64,000 nucleotides of DNA, from contig JBBPFI010000013.1 in assembly GCA_037974965.1 (NCBI GenBank), positions 620,001 through 684,000 of the forward strand, written 5' to 3'. The translations under genes were made by a program, and so were the position numbers. This document shows positions 1 to 12,308 of this stretch, in pieces. Below the pieces are notes generated by a model. That model was not told where the DNA came from. It ran no database searches and worked only from the letters and a program-made list of their open reading frames with translations. The stretch is from Dacryopinax spathularia. Lineage: Eukaryota > Basidiomycota > Dacrymycetes > Dacrymycetales > Dacrymycetaceae. How positions within the stretch are numbered: the stretch's first letter is position 1; every line of letters starts with the position of its first letter.

Positions 1-3000
1 CCAGCGTACAATCTTCTGTTACCTGTCACCCTTATCCCTGGCGTCATCCGTTCGGGCTAGTCACTCATTTCTCGGTGAATATATGGGTCTCACATTCTTC
101 TGCTGGCCAGCTGGCTCCTGGCTTTTTCAGGGATCAGGCCTGGGCCGGCACGTATCTTCTCAGAAGCCGGCTCCCTTTGCAGCTTCGCGTTCTTTAGGCC
201 GTCGTTCCTCGGCATGACTGCACATCCTTCGAGAAAAATGTTGTTTCGTCGTCGTTCGGGGCCTATAAGCACACGTAACGATAATAACCATGAGCGTGCC
301 GAGTCCGTGCCGCCGGTCTCAGCAGAATGAGGTTGCTCCCTTGATTGTAGGGACCGGCCCTGCGTCCAACTCTGTGTATTCGAGAGCGATAGGGACACAA
401 CTCCTTATTACAGTACGTCTGCGGCCAGCTTATGGAGTTCTAAGTTGTATGTGCTAGAACACAAGCCAAACCGTGATGTTGAACGTTCCTTCAAGAGTCC
501 CCCATCATTGAGCGGGAGCAATCACCAGAAGCCCAAAGCATGCCAACTTGCCGGATCACAACTACCATATTCGTTAGGGAGCCGCCTCTCAGCCTTGCCA
601 GATCATTCGGAACGTCCACTCACCTTCGAATATATCAGCAGCACGACGACGCGCATCAAGTTCGCACTTCGAGCCTCAGCGGATCCCTATGAGTTGGACC
701 GGTCTGGCCCATCAACAAATGAGGGATCATCATCTTCGCAGAACAGGCCAGAAGCAAGCAGTGGCATCGTCTTGGATCTTCGGAAAAAACCACGCCCGGC
801 CGACAAGGGCAAAATGGCTGAAATCTAGAGATCCTGAGATCCGCCGACGCAGGGAAGGAAGATATTCGTCGTGTCACACTGGCACTCGTATCCCCACGGC
901 AGGCCTCGAGGCAGATAACCACTTTCTGTCGATTTCTCGGGATGATGGAACGTGGAAGTGGTCGATCGCGGTTTATGGATTTCTCCTTAGGTCCGAGGAG
1001 GAGACGAGTGACTGATGTGGTCACAAGCCGCAGTACCACAGTCTGGGTCGCAGCTTACACACTGCGGTGCGCGTACCTCTCTTGTACCCGCTGATCGGGC
1101 CGGAGGGAACACGTTTCTCCCAACAATAACCCGGCACCGTCCGTATTGTATTCTGCGCCTGTTTTCCAAAGCTCACTCCTCTTTAGCGTACAGATGACCA
1201 GGGCTTCGGTTCCACCGGGAGCACCATCACGCGTACAGTGTCTGCCCGCAACTCGATCGAATTTAGCAGCAGTGGCACTCCCGGGAGAAGCACTACGAAC
1301 CTTCGTGGAATGCACCGCGGGCGACTAACCGTGAGCGATCCGAGTTCTCGAGCTCTGCCGGGCGAACGTGACAAGAACCGCCCAAGGCGGTAGCGTGTCT
1401 CATTACGGCACGATTTCGCAAACTGCCGTAGACGAATATATGCCACTTCCGTTTTCGGACTGAGCACAGCAACGCAAAAGGGCGAAAACCGCAGTCGTCT
1501 TATCGTGCTCGGCGCTTCCGAAAAAGGCTCGGGATCGCGGTTTAGCGCATCCAGAGCGTTGGGATATGTCTCCCCGTCCCTGATATGTACAGTGCTTTCG
1601 GTAGCAAAGCGCGGTGACCACAAAAGTCTGGTCTTGGAGCTGCTTATCCAGACACAATCAATGCAGGCTACGCGTGCAATCACAGCGACAGAGACTGGCG
1701 CCTCATGTCCCGCAGGCCGGGATAGAGCTTGGACCGTACGTCTCGCTGACAGCTCCGGCAGAGGACACAGAGCGACGCGTCGCATTCCTTCAATGCATCC
1801 CACGTGTCCAGACGTCGCGATCAGAGTTGCCAAGCGCCCCCATGCAAAAACAGCGTCTATATCTCACCAAGTCTATCGACTAAGTCCGAGCCAGAGCTTA
1901 ACGCGTTGCACGAAGCCGGCGGGAGGAGCGGAACAATCAAGGTTTCGAGAGCTTGCAGCGCGTCCAGTATCAGTTATCGCGCGTCGTCATGTCGCGACGC
2001 GTCCGCACATGACTCCGGAGAAGATCGAAATGAAGCTAAGACAGCCCCTTGCCTCAGCAGCGGATCTGGCGCGGTCACTATTACAGTCTCAATTTGTGCG
2101 ACCGGAGGCCGTCCTGTATGCATGATTATTCTCAGGCGTCGTTGCGCCGCAGCGAGCCAAGGACCGACCACCTCGGAGCCGTCGAGCTGCGCGACGACTG
2201 GGAAAAGCAGGGGACAATATCGTGCCCAGTAGTGTAGCACGAACGCACCTCGTCTCACATCTCCACCAGCGAGCACATGCTACCGTTCGCAGGCTCGCAC
2301 TATCATGTTACCACTTCGCACCCCGTACGAGGACGGCCGTACGTGAAATCTACATTAACATAAGGCCGTACGCAACGGAGGATGGATCGTGCCCCGTCTC
2401 GAATCCCGCCTAACAACTCAACCCCATTATTATGTACAGCAGTGCACAATAATAAAAGGGCCATATCGTCCTGTCGCGGATAGCGCACTGCGCACCAACA
2501 TCCGGTCAACCCCCCGGTTTCCCGAGCCCTACGGCGTCCGATAACGACGGCCTGCCTGACTCTGCTGTATCTGTACCCTCGATGTAACTGACGAAGTAGT
2601 GTCCGGCTCCGTCGGAGGCGTACCTGTCGCCGCAACCCCACCGTCAACGTCTATACAGTTCTCCTTAGGCCAGGACTGTATGGATATACAGCCTGGTTCG
2701 CGACGCAGACCAGCTGAGTACGGGGTTTATTGTGTTTGAGCCCGACGGCAACCAGCCCAATATTGCATTCATTGAGAGCGGAGAGTGGAGGGCGCTAGCG
2801 CGTCGATCGGATCGTTTTGCCGTGGTCGGGGAAATAGGCCATCATCCAGAGCAAGTCGACAATACAATACCAACAGCAACCCGAAGCGTGCCGAGCCCAT
2901 CCGAGTCGGGCTAAGTATAACGCATCAGACCACCGCCCTCGCCGACCTGAGTGACAAGCCGACAAGCCCTCCGAGCCCAGTAGTTGCACAGCAGCGCTAG

Positions 3001-3270
3001 CGCAAGAGGAAGAGGAAGACAGAGAGGAAGATTAAAGGGTTTGTCTCACCTCCCCCGAGCGTATCATGCACCGGGATTTAACGACTAGGTGCTGCGTGAC
3101 CGCTGCTGACTCGAGGTAATCTGACCAACTACTAAGTAGTGGGAGAAGACGAGCAATATTGGGTTCAGATAAACATGCAAGCCGTCTTTCAACTGATTGT
3201 TTGTCCAAGTCAAACAAAAACCGGTTGATCCGCTCGTGACCAACAGGCCGTGCCAGGCGAGCCTCGCCGC

Positions 3271-3309
3271 GATCGAGATCAAGATCAGGATCAAGGATCA
3301 GGATCAGGA
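3271..3309. repeat. Degenerate GATCAG/GATCAA hexamer repeat
   Basis: About six imperfect copies of a six-base unit (GATCAG, GATCAA, GATCGA) lie head to tail. This is an ordinary simple-sequence tract with no gene around it. Confidence 0.8.
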
Positions 3310-3853
3310 CCCCTGCAATCGCCGCGCAAGCGCGTCTCTAAGCCCGCACGCGGGCGTCCAGGCCCTCGAAGGCGCGGAGGGTCGGGGGCGCGGAGGGGCG
3401 CGGGACTATTTGCGTTAAGGTTGTTAGGAAGCAACTGAAGGGGGAGATCGGCGATGGACCAATCGCGTGCGTTTGTTTCCTTTGGCGCGGTCTGGGCTGG
3501 ATGAGATGGGGATGTCCGGGGACGAGCTGGGGGGACGGGGGGGGAAGAATGTTGTTTCTTTTTGGCTCTAACAGCGGGAAGTGTACATCGATGGCGAGGA
3601 GGCGTTCTACCCCTACTATAGTAGTAGTGTGTCTTCCGATCGTTCTCGCCACGCGAGCTTGCTACAGACGCGGTGGTCTCACGGTACGAAGGCGTCCTGC
3701 GTGAGTCAGCCTTCAGCCTTCTGACTTCTGGAGCTGAGACGGAAAGCTTGTTTTGTTTTGTTTTTTGGCGGCGCGGTTGGTTTAAGCACTGACTAACGGG
3801 GCTTGGTACTGTCAGTCAAGCGGTACTGTACGAACAAACACGGCTCGTTAATA

Positions 3854-3877
3854 CTCAAACCTCAAACCTCAAACCTC
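3854..3877. repeat. CTCAAAC heptamer, three perfect copies
   Basis: Three exact tandem copies of CTCAAAC are followed by CTC. It is a short microsatellite in non-coding sequence. Confidence 0.85.
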
Positions 3878-5053
3878 GGAGAAGGCCCAAGATCAGCAGC
3901 GCGCAGTGGCAGGAATCGACGAGACTTGTTGGTGCATCCATACAGTATATGACTTGCGTGCGATCTACAGTACACGGCTTCGTAGAACATATGCCATGTC
4001 CGACGATGCTTCGGATGCTTGGAGTCAAGCTTGGAGAGGTGGGCCGTACGTGGGACTTGGGTCCCGCGCTGGCCCGGGCTGTTGCGGGTGTATGTACGAG
4101 CTAGTCAATCAACGCGTACGCAGTTGCATGTTGTGTTATGTGTTAGTAGTACAGTACTGCCCCGTTAGCGCGGTTGCGTGGTTATGCTGACAGGCAAGAC
4201 GGAGGAGACCCAGGTCCGGGGGCGAGGGGCGAGACTGGGGTGCATCGCGGGCCTGACTCTAGCGCGCGCGGGGGGGGGAGGGGACCAAACAAGCGCATCC
4301 GAATTATCCGGGGTCCGGTCGCTCAGGACTTCAGGCTTGTTGCGGGTCAGAGGGTTTGGGTTACGGGGTCGCAGTACTGGGTGGCAGGGGCCAGACGCGC
4401 CTCTTCCCGATTTTTGCTCATTCCGGTTGCCGAGGGCGCAGGGGACGGTCCAGGTCCATCCAGGCTTGGGGCCGCTGCGCCAGCCAGCCTCTGCGCGTGT
4501 TCTGCGGTTCTGCGTGCCTCGCGGGAAAATTGGGAGGCTGTTTTTGGTGGGCGGTGTGGCATGGCGTGGAGGAGGGGGAAAGTCTGAGGATGGTGCGCCG
4601 CGTGGGGACAAGGAAGGTTGTGGGTCAGCGGGCGCTACGGGGCAAAGGGTTGAGAGGGGGGGAAGAGGGAGGGGAGGGGGGAGCGTGACTAGGAAGAAGC
4701 GTTCGGGTGGGCGTACCGGGGCGTAGGCAGGACGGCGAAGAGGGTGGAAAAAGGTGGGATGGGAGTCGCCGCGTCCTTTTCGCCTTTTTGCTTCTTCCCT
4801 CTCCTCGCCCACCCCCTTCCCCTCCCGAGCGCTATATTGGGCACACGCACCCAAACCTCGCCCGTCTTCGCCCCCTTCTCTCCTTCTTCTCCCCTTCCCG
4901 GTATCGCACACCTTCCTCTTCCAACGGTTTATCCCCGCCCACTTCCAATCCCACATCGCCCCGCCCCGCGTCGCCCCCCCGTTTACTCGTGAACGTCGTC
5001 ATCACACCATCACACCCATCGCCTCATACTCGCACCGAATACTCCATTAACTG

Positions 5054-5106
5054 CTTACTACTTACTACTTACTCCTTACTCCTTACTCCTGCTTCCTGCT
5101 TCCTCG
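5054..5106. repeat. Pyrimidine-rich CTTACTA/CTTACTC/CTTCCTG repeat
   Basis: A run of related seven-base units, (CTTACTA)2-3 then (CTTACTC)2-3 then (CTTCCTG)2, sits inside the pyrimidine-rich stretch ahead of the gene at 5,636. It is likely part of that gene's promoter or leader. It is polymorphism-prone and has no coding meaning. Confidence 0.7.
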
Positions 5107-5635
5107 CCCAAGCACAGCCCATCACAATCACCCGCCATCGCCCATCGCATCATCGCATCATCACGTACCCATCTCCCCAATCAGCCAGCTCGCTCGCTCG
5201 CCCACTGACCAGCGCTCGCCCGCTCCCCATCAGGCAACCACACAATAATCAGAGGACAACGCTCGCTCGGCCATCCGCATCCCGCCGCCTTCACCCGTAT
5301 TCTCACTCCGCGCCCGCGCCCCCGTACATTCCCGCTCCTCGCACATTCCTTCCTCGGCACATCACAGCGCGTAAGTAGTCTAGAGCTAAAGACGCGGCGT
5401 GGCACTGCTCGAGAAGGACATATAAACGCCGCATTTCTACTGGCATTCGAGGGCGTGAATACCTCTTCTCCCCTCTCGAACTCAAAGCTACTAGCCTCCT
5501 TCAAACCCCCGCTTGAGCACCCCGCCTCTGTGCGCGCTCTGCTACTCCCCCTCAAGTGAGCAAGCAAACCAAGTTTAGTGAGTCCCTCCCTCCTCCCCCA
5601 CCCCCCCGACTAGGGCTGACGCGTCGAGAGCAGAC

Positions 5636-5980
5636 ATGAACATGCCCCCCACAGCCGAGTTCCTCCGCCAGCTCGACGCGCCCACAATACCCTTCTCCTC
5701 CTCCCCCTCCGCACGCGGGTCATCCAACAAGATCCTCTACACCGACCCCTCCGGCCGTTTCCGGTTCTACTTTGCCGGCCTGAAAGGCTCGGGCCAGACG
5801 AGCTTTCTGCATTATGCGATTGATGACCTTGAGCCTGCGGGCGGGGGGAGGCCGATGACGTATTCTGTTTATGTGCGGCTGAGGAGCGGGACGAGGCCGG
5901 ATGATGAGAGGGTTAGGACGGCCGTGGTGAGGGCGTTCAAGGAGCTCGGGAATCTGTTTACGGTGGATATTGACGTATGA
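5636..5980 (+). CDS. Small uncharacterised protein, 114 aa
   Basis: This is a single-exon frame from ATG 5,636 to a stop at 5,978-5,980. The N-terminal 35 residues are Ser/Pro-rich and likely disordered. Residues about 38-114 look like a compact alpha/beta fold: FRFYFAGLKG, then SFLHYAIDD, then a strand MTYSVYVRLRSG, then an amphipathic helix RVRTAVVRAFKELG, ending FTVDIDV. No signal peptide or membrane segment is seen. Support comes from the Kozak-like context, a clean pyrimidine-rich leader upstream and a composition like folded protein. I do not recognise the family and assign no function. A spliced 5' leader is possible because GTAAGT occurs at 5,370. Confidence 0.62.
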   Translation: MNMPPTAEFLRQLDAPTIPFSSSPSARGSSNKILYTDPSGRFRFYFAGLKGSGQTSFLHYAIDDLEPAGGGRPMTYSVYVRLRSGTRPDDERVRTAVVRAFKELGNLFTVDIDV

Positions 5981-8900
5981 GTGGGGGTGGAGGTCCCAGC
6001 GGACCCGGAGCGGCGAGGTGGGATGAGGGAGGGCGAGGTCGGAGGGGGAGGAGGGAGGGAGGGTTGCCCAAGCCGGACAAGGGGCAGGAACGTGCGCCGC
6101 ATGACAGGAGGGAAGCGCCCGGCCTGAACTGCAGGGAGGAACGAGGCAAACGATGAAGAGGAGGAAGACGGGAGAGAGAAGGAAGAGGAACCGACAAAGC
6201 GGGCGCTACCCATCTGCCATGGCCGGCCGCACCGCACGCGCACGAACGAGCACACGAGCACCATCAAAGCACGTAACAGCATTGCACGTACGCATCACAC
6301 GAGTCTATCAGTACAGTACACTACGCTATCGACCCGCCTGTCCCCCCTACCCGAACCCCACCCCAACCTCAAACTCCCACGCCCTCGCCTAACCCCTGTC
6401 CGTCTGTCCGTCCATCCCTTCAGGCCTCGACCCAGCCGGGCGGGGTCGGACTCCTCATCCTCGTTCCGGTTCCTGAACACCCACCCACGCACCCGCTTGA
6501 CCTCCTATCTCTCTCTCTGTGTTCCTTGAGCCGAGCTGAACACCTACCCGCTCTTTGACCCGTGTCTCTTTTCCTCCTCTGGACGTGCATATTATCCATC
6601 CTCCTATCCTCTTTCATTTCCAACTCTGCTTTTCGGTTTATTGTCGTTCGTCGAATGTCACCAAGGCAGCAAGCTGCATACCCCCCTTTCCCTCTTCCCG
6701 TCTTCCCCTCTCCCGTGTTCGTTCCCAAGCCCACTGCACACAGTTAGTTAGACTGGGCAACCCAACCCTCGTTCGCTGGTCGTGCGTTCCCCTACTTTTT
6801 TTCCTTTCCCTTTTTCCCTCGGCAAAGGCACACATCATCCTTAAATTACTGTACAATTACTCTCTGCCCAATAGTACTACTGAATACTGATTTCCCATTT
6901 CCACTTCTCGTCTCTGATGCACACGCGATTTTGCTCTACGTACCCTACCTTAGCCTTTCATTTTGTTTGGTTTCACCCGTTTTTTCCCCTTCCTCTCCCC
7001 TATAAGCTCTGTGATACGTACAAAGAGCCAGAATGAATCAGATGGTCTTAATGCTTCCCGCTTCCTGTTTCTCGCTCCTGGTTCGCATATCCTACCTGTC
7101 CTTGAATCCCCTCGGACGGATAATGAGCGACGGGCGCCACACGCTCTTTGACCCGATGATGACAATGATGTCCCGCACCGCAAATCCAACCTCTGATGCT
7201 CCGGTCGTTTGGTCGATGCTTCTGCCGAGCTGGGTGGGGGTGAAGGGAACAAGAAGCCGATTCTTATTCGTCATTATTATCCACCCCATCAGCAAGCAAG
7301 CAAGCAAGGCGCGTCGTTATCTGGCCCATCGGCGCGTCTTGCCTCGTGTTCCATTCCATACTTCCACACTTCCGCGCCTCTATACGAATGTACAGCGGCA
7401 GGTTCACACTCAGCCCGGGGGAGGGGTACCGCCAGCAGAGGCAGCCGAGCCAGGCCGCGTCACACGACCTTGCCGCGCCGTATTATCCTGTACGGTACAC
7501 TTGAAGATTCGGGCGTGCGTGTATTCCGGGATGTACGCGTGTTGGACGGTGTTGGGATCGACTTCCTGCCCGCCGCGCAGGTCTGGGCTTGGAACTCCGA
7601 CCCCGTGTACCGTTCTCCCGGGCTCGCGTTCCCACCGTCGTCCGGCCCTGGCCGAGCACGCGGCTCCGTTGATCATCGACGGGCGGACCGGCTGGCGAAT
7701 GATGTTCGTAGATGTGAGATGTAGGGTGCAAGATGCTCGATCGTCGTGCTTGGCCTGTGAGTCGACGTCCAGGTTTGGGGCTGGCGATCGAGGGTCGCGG
7801 TCCAAGTCGTACAATCCAATGTTGGGCGGTGCTCCCCTAGGGGTCATTCGGAAGCTCGCCGGCCGCGGAAGATGTAGTCTGCGCCAAGGGATTGACAATA
7901 CAGTCATTCGTCCCCTAGGGTGAGTTGTTAGCGGCTGGCAATAGGTGGCCAGACTGCCAAGCATCGAGTGTTGGCGTTCACAAGCTCAGAGATCCGCCGC
8001 ACTCGGTGAGCTGATACAAGGCTCGGCCGGACTTCGGGAACCGCGCCGGTGCCCGTGTTGAATGAACTGGGGAGAATGATTCGCTCGGCATATCTTCGAA
8101 AGGGTCGACCAGTTTATTGAGTGACTGAGTGATGAACACCCTTGCCGTTCGATGTGTTCGGCTGAGGTGGGGCGGTGTTGATGGCCGGTCCAGTTCCATA
8201 CTTAGTGAATCATCCATGAAAGGGAAGCATATCCCAATAATGCGAATGAGCTGTAGGACCGGGTTTGCGGAGCGCGGCAGACGCAGGAGAATCGAGTATG
8301 GTGCGTGTGAAAATTCATCGCCATTGCCAGACGCCGAAAGGCGCAGCGGGGCCTAGAGCCTGGGAAGAAGTCTGATTAGATGCCCGATGTGTGTGCATAT
8401 TCAGGGGCAATCAACGACCCAGAGCTCCGGACAAGTCATGCGATCCGCGCCGAGAATAGCCAGCGCGGACGGTGGGCTGGATAGGCAATGCAGCGCTAGG
8501 TCTGTGGTGGCAGGCGTTGGCGGCCGCTGGTGAGAAGCATTGCTGAGGGAATTTTTCTGACAGCTCCACAAGGGATCCCGGCATATCACAGAACTATCAC
8601 AGATACGCTTCAGGTCGCAAGAACTTCGCTGTTTTCCAATGTGAAACGAGAAGCGAGATTGGTGGTTGTCCGTGACCAAACAATCGCTGCGGAGACAAAT
8701 GGGCGCGAGCTCGCGCTTCTTCTTTCGTGCGCGTCCTTCGCGGCACCTTCGTAATGCACCGACGTCAACCTTGGCTGGCTGCTTTCAGCATTCGTCACTC
8801 TGGCAACTCCATCAGCGCAGCGAGTAGAGCGCGGTATGAGGGCGAACAGATCCACAACGACGTGCAAATATGGGTGATCCAACGTCACGAGGCGGTGGGA

Positions 8901-10116
8901 GCAGCCGATCCAGACCCTGCAGGGCTTTTCTCCAGGCTCGCTCCACGGCCGGCATCTTGCGAAATATAGGTCGATATTTCCTCTTCGGAACCGGCCGGTC
9001 GTACCGATGATCTCAAAAGGACCGTAGGGGGATGGTATCGTGATAACACGGGGCGGCCCAGTGACCCAGGGCCGAGCGGCCTCCGATCGCCGTTCTTCTG
9101 ACTTCTGTGGGTGGGGCACATATATTCTGCCGGATGTCTGAAACGAGCAATTGCGCTTGCCAACTTGAGATACTGCGCACGTCCTCTTTCTTCGTCAAGA
9201 CACTGCACAGCGGCTGTGTTCGCGCACCGATCCAACCAGTACCGAATAGCTTCGACCGAGATACGTCACAATTAGCTGATAGTCGAAACAAACGGAGAAT
9301 TCTCGTCGGAGTCTGAATATCTTCCTATCGATCGAGACGGCGATAAGGAGCCGTCGCCGATAGAGCACGTTTGGAGCACCAACACAATGAGAGCTTCCTT
9401 TCTTGAAGTGCTTTGTCTGTTTGTCCGACATTGGTCCAAGAAATTGGTCGACTGAGGGTGGTTGGAAGTGGTTGGAACAAGTACAACATAGCCCGGTTGA
9501 TTGGACCGCTGTGCCTTTCAGGAATCGACGGTGAGAGTTGGGGGCCGGTGTTCATGCCCTTGATCGCGGGTGAATAAGCAGACACATGCCGTCCTGCTGG
9601 CAGGGTTGTCACCCGTGCACGATATGCTGATCACGCCATTGATGAAAGCGCGGTCAGCCAGAAGTTGTCCGCACAATGCGCCAAGTCCCTGTCCGTTTCG
9701 CCGCATTCCAGCCTTCTAATGATCCTCGGACTGCGGACGGGCGTATCCGTTGATCTTGAGACCGTGCCACAGCCGGAGAAGCATAAGATCCGGTGCCCGC
9801 AATTTATTCAGGGCGAGTGTGACCAGCCGAAGTACAGTTAGGAGAACCACCGTCAAAGGTGGCCGGGCTTCTTGAGCGATTAGGAGATCGCTTCTTTTGT
9901 GGGGAGTCCAATTGAATAGGCTTGCAGCCTCCTCGTGGGGCATAGTAGGACGGTCGAGAATCGCCCAGCTTGCGGGGTGGACGGCGGGGCGTCGTGCTTC
10001 TGCCAGCGGATCGCTTCCTCGCCGAACTTGGAACCACAGAGGTTCAACAAATTGCGGAAACCATGTTCTTCCAGGTTGAGCACGGCGAATTCTCAGCATG
10101 CACAGGCACGCCAAGG
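5981..10116. other. Gene-poor interval, no supported gene
   Basis: Many overlapping frames exist on both strands (for example 7,033-7,923 plus, 8,610-9,119 minus and 9,716-10,222 minus). None shows a recognisable domain or spliceable partner exons. The first 900 bases are the likely 3' region of the small gene and are unusually pyrimidine-rich near 6,340-6,990. The rest looks like old unconstrained sequence. No inverted ends, reverse transcriptase or transposase motif was found. Confidence 0.55.
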
Positions 10117-11163
10117 CTAGCAAACTTGCTGCTTCGGGCATAGATTCAAGCCCAGCCGTTCGACAGGAATCGTATAATCGAGCTGTATGCGCAGGATTTC
10201 GATGCAGGACGGGAGGTTGCACTTCCCGCTATTGGCATGGAAGAAGGCTGCACCGAATCGCATAGCTTGTTCGAGCTCCGCGATGAACGTGCGTGTGATA
10301 CGAATCGTAGAGGGGAGATTGGCCAAGAAAGCCTTCCAAAAGCGGTCTTCGATGTGCGACGCGTTCGGATATTGCTTGTATCCTTCGCCCGCGAGAAGAC
10401 TGGGCAGGTCGCACAGGATCCACTGGAGGAAACAGAGGTCGAAGCCGAGAGGTACTTCGAGCAACTCGGCTTCCCAGTCGACCAAACCCGTAACCCTTCC
10501 GTGTTCGTCCACGAAGATGTTCGTAAAGTGCAGATCGCCATTGCTGATGGCCGCGGGAAGACAGTCGAACACCTGGAGAGTGTCCAACAACTCTCGGAAA
10601 TCGTCCAGATAAGGCGCGAGGAGAAGATCTGTCGACTTGGCTGCCTTCTCCAGGTTGGTGCGTACCGTGCGCTTGAAGGCGGATGGTGCGGACTTGCCGG
10701 GTACACAGCACTTGCCCAGCAAAGTTCCGAGACCCTCCGCGGTGAGAGGTAGACAGTTGATGTACTCGTCCTTGCAGCTGAACTCGGATAGCGACATGCC
10801 AGGGATACGCGACATCTCGTACGCTAACAGAGACCCCTTGCCATATTCCGGCAAGGTATACTCCGTGAGCAGACGCGCTTTTGGAACGAGGTCGCCGAGC
10901 AATCCCCGGGCAGTCTCGAGCACAGAAGTGTTCAGAGGTCGATCAGGCTTGCGCAACTGGAGGATCACTTCTGATACTGTGTTCACCCCGGTGAAGCTGA
11001 CCAAGTACGTCGTGCTGCTGTACCCTTGGACGGCGCATTCCGCGAGCCCCGTCAGGTACTGCGCCTTGTCCGGATACGCAGTCCGCACAATGTCGACGGC
11101 TTCGTAGAAAAAGTGACCGAGCATCGTCTTGGCCGTCGAGCAGACGTTGGTCGTCTCTCGCAA
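10117..11163 (-). CDS. APH-fold small-molecule kinase (aminoglycoside phosphotransferase-like)
   Basis: This protein of about 335-348 residues has the aminoglycoside/choline kinase fold. The C-lobe carries a catalytic-loop motif ISNGDLHFTNIF (Brenner motif, usually HGDLHxxN, so the first His is Asn here) followed by GLVDWEAE, the metal-binding DxE/D segment. The family phosphorylates hydroxyls of small molecules. In agaricomycetes it is a large, mostly uncharacterised group often annotated as antibiotic phosphotransferase, but the substrate cannot be read from sequence. The stop is at 10,117. The 5' end is uncertain: the open frame begins at a TTG at 11,163, an in-frame ATG lies at 11,124, and a TAG just upstream could be a splice acceptor of an unseen first exon. 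The glycine-rich loop and the conserved Lys of the N-lobe are not obvious, which fits a missing first exon. Confidence 0.75.
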   Translation of the reverse strand: MRETTNVCSTAKTMLGHFFYEAVDIVRTAYPDKAQYLTGLAECAVQGYSSTTYLVSFTGVNTVSEVILQLRKPDRPLNTSVLETARGLLGDLVPKARLLTEYTLPEYGKGSLLAYEMSRIPGMSLSEFSCKDEYINCLPLTAEGLGTLLGKCCVPGKSAPSAFKRTVRTNLEKAAKSTDLLLAPYLDDFRELLDTLQVFDCLPAAISNGDLHFTNIFVDEHGRVTGLVDWEAELLEVPLGFDLCFLQWILCDLPSLLAGEGYKQYPNASHIEDRFWKAFLANLPSTIRITRTFIAELEQAMRFGAAFFHANSGKCNLPSCIEILRIQLDYTIPVERLGLNLCPKQQVC

Positions 11164-11751
11164 GCCGTTGACATTGAGCTACGAGGCCTTCATAACTCGC
11201 CAAGACCGAGCGAAGCAAGAATCGCCTTCCTGAATTGGAGGCTCAAAGAGATCGTGTGACGACAAGTCCGCGTGATTCTCGATGGGTCGCGAGGCTGGTC
11301 TGCGTTCCTGGTAACATAGGATCCGCCAATCAGCCGGCGTAAATCCGACCAGTAACATTCCGATCTCTATTACAAAAGGTTTTCCAACCACGAAAGAGAC
11401 GATTGAGAGACAATGACGATAGTGTCGAAATCCATGCTGTTGTGATGTCGACTAACGATGCCGGAAGCTCGGTGGCTGATGCCGAGAGTGCCACCCATCC
11501 ATATCACCCATCAAAAAGTGCGTTGCAGCCAGTCAAGTCTGCATCTCTACAACACCCAGAACGACTCTCTGCTCGCGGACGACGAAGAAGACCAAGAATC
11601 TTCCACACTTGCACTGCCGTCCATCCTCCCGGGTCGTCTTCTGATCACGTCCGTGTGAACTCCGGTAGAATGATGCGCTGTCATCATCACCCACTTCAAT
11701 CGATAACGATGCGCCATTATTTGCCATTGTTCATCATTCACGACGGAGGGC
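11164..11751. other. Region between kinase and coiled-coil gene
   Basis: It may hold a missing 5' exon of the minus-strand kinase. A minus-strand frame at 11,179-11,391, with an internal ATG beginning MLLVGFTPADW, runs up to the TAG just before the kinase frame. It also holds the promoter of the plus-strand gene at 11,752. No other structure was seen. Confidence 0.4.
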
Positions 11752-12308
11752 ATGGCTGATACTGGTGGCCGGAGCAAGCGAAAACGCAGCCCGATGAGCT
11801 CAAATGCCTCGCCCTCGGACTCGCCAACGATCAAAGCTAAGCGGCAGCGACCTGCTCCTGCTCCTGCACGATACGACCCAGTACGCTCAGCGCATCTCAA
11901 TGCGCTCGAGTCGCCACCGCTGTCGCCGCCTACGTTCCTATCACAAAGCGTGCTCGACCAGTTAGTTCGGTCGGAACCGCTTGCCCAGCGACCGTCGCAT
12001 CGCGAACAATGGCTCGTTGCCCGTGCTAACAAGGAGTATGCGAACGGGGAGAGGGAGGTCATGCGTGCTGAGCTGGAGATGTTGAAGGCTGAAGAACGGA
12101 GGTTGATGGAGGAGAAAGAGGAACTTCTGGATGAGCTGTTGAGAAGGGAGCTCGGGTGAGCGAAATGCGCTCCGCTGATCGTCTGGTGGCTGATGATGGG
12201 CAATATAGTGAGAAGGCGGATGCTTTGATCAGAGAACCAACGTTACCAACGAACGAAAGCGCTCTGCCTTGGTCGACGGAAGATATGGACAGGGATTACA
12301 GTGTATGA
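11752..12308 (+). CDS. Small coiled-coil protein with basic N-terminus, 167 aa
   Basis: There are two exons, 11,752-12,155 and 12,209-12,308, separated by a 53-nt GTGAGC...TATAG intron; splicing closes the phase exactly. Residues 1-60 are basic and Ser/Pro-rich (GGRSKRKRSPMSS, then KAKRQRPAP), resembling nuclear localisation signals. Residues about 80-135 form a charged helix (REVMRAELEMLKAEERRLMEEKEELLDELLRRE) typical of a coiled coil. The tail ends DMDRDYSV. A nuclear, dimerising adaptor is a reasonable inference, but I do not recognise the family. It converges on the DHX35 gene, whose stop lies 268 bp away. Confidence 0.7.

Larger units (their letters stand above)
1..5635. other. Gene-poor left flank with no supported gene
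   Basis: No reading frame here resembles a known family, keeps a consistent frame across plausible introns, or has the codon character of the genes further right. The longest frames (about 200-260 residues at 1,183-2,125 and 4,165-4,956) overlap others on both strands and look like chance openings in GC-rich DNA. Positions 1-3,000 are near-neutral in composition. About 3,350-3,560 and 4,180-4,740 are G-rich, and 4,780-5,560 is strongly pyrimidine-rich, as expected for the promoter and leader of the gene at 5,636. Only short simple repeats were seen, listed separately. Confidence 0.6.

Noticed and set aside
2386-2412. TCGAATCC-containing stretch resembling a tRNA T-loop
   Set aside because: No cloverleaf can be drawn from the flanking bases.
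7033-7923. 296-residue plus-strand frame in the gene-poor left part
   Set aside because: Residue composition is non-protein-like, no domain, and minus-strand frames of similar length overlap it.
9716-10222. 168-residue minus-strand frame overlapping the 3' end of the kinase gene
   Set aside because: It overlaps the kinase in another frame, has no recognised domain and no convincing start.
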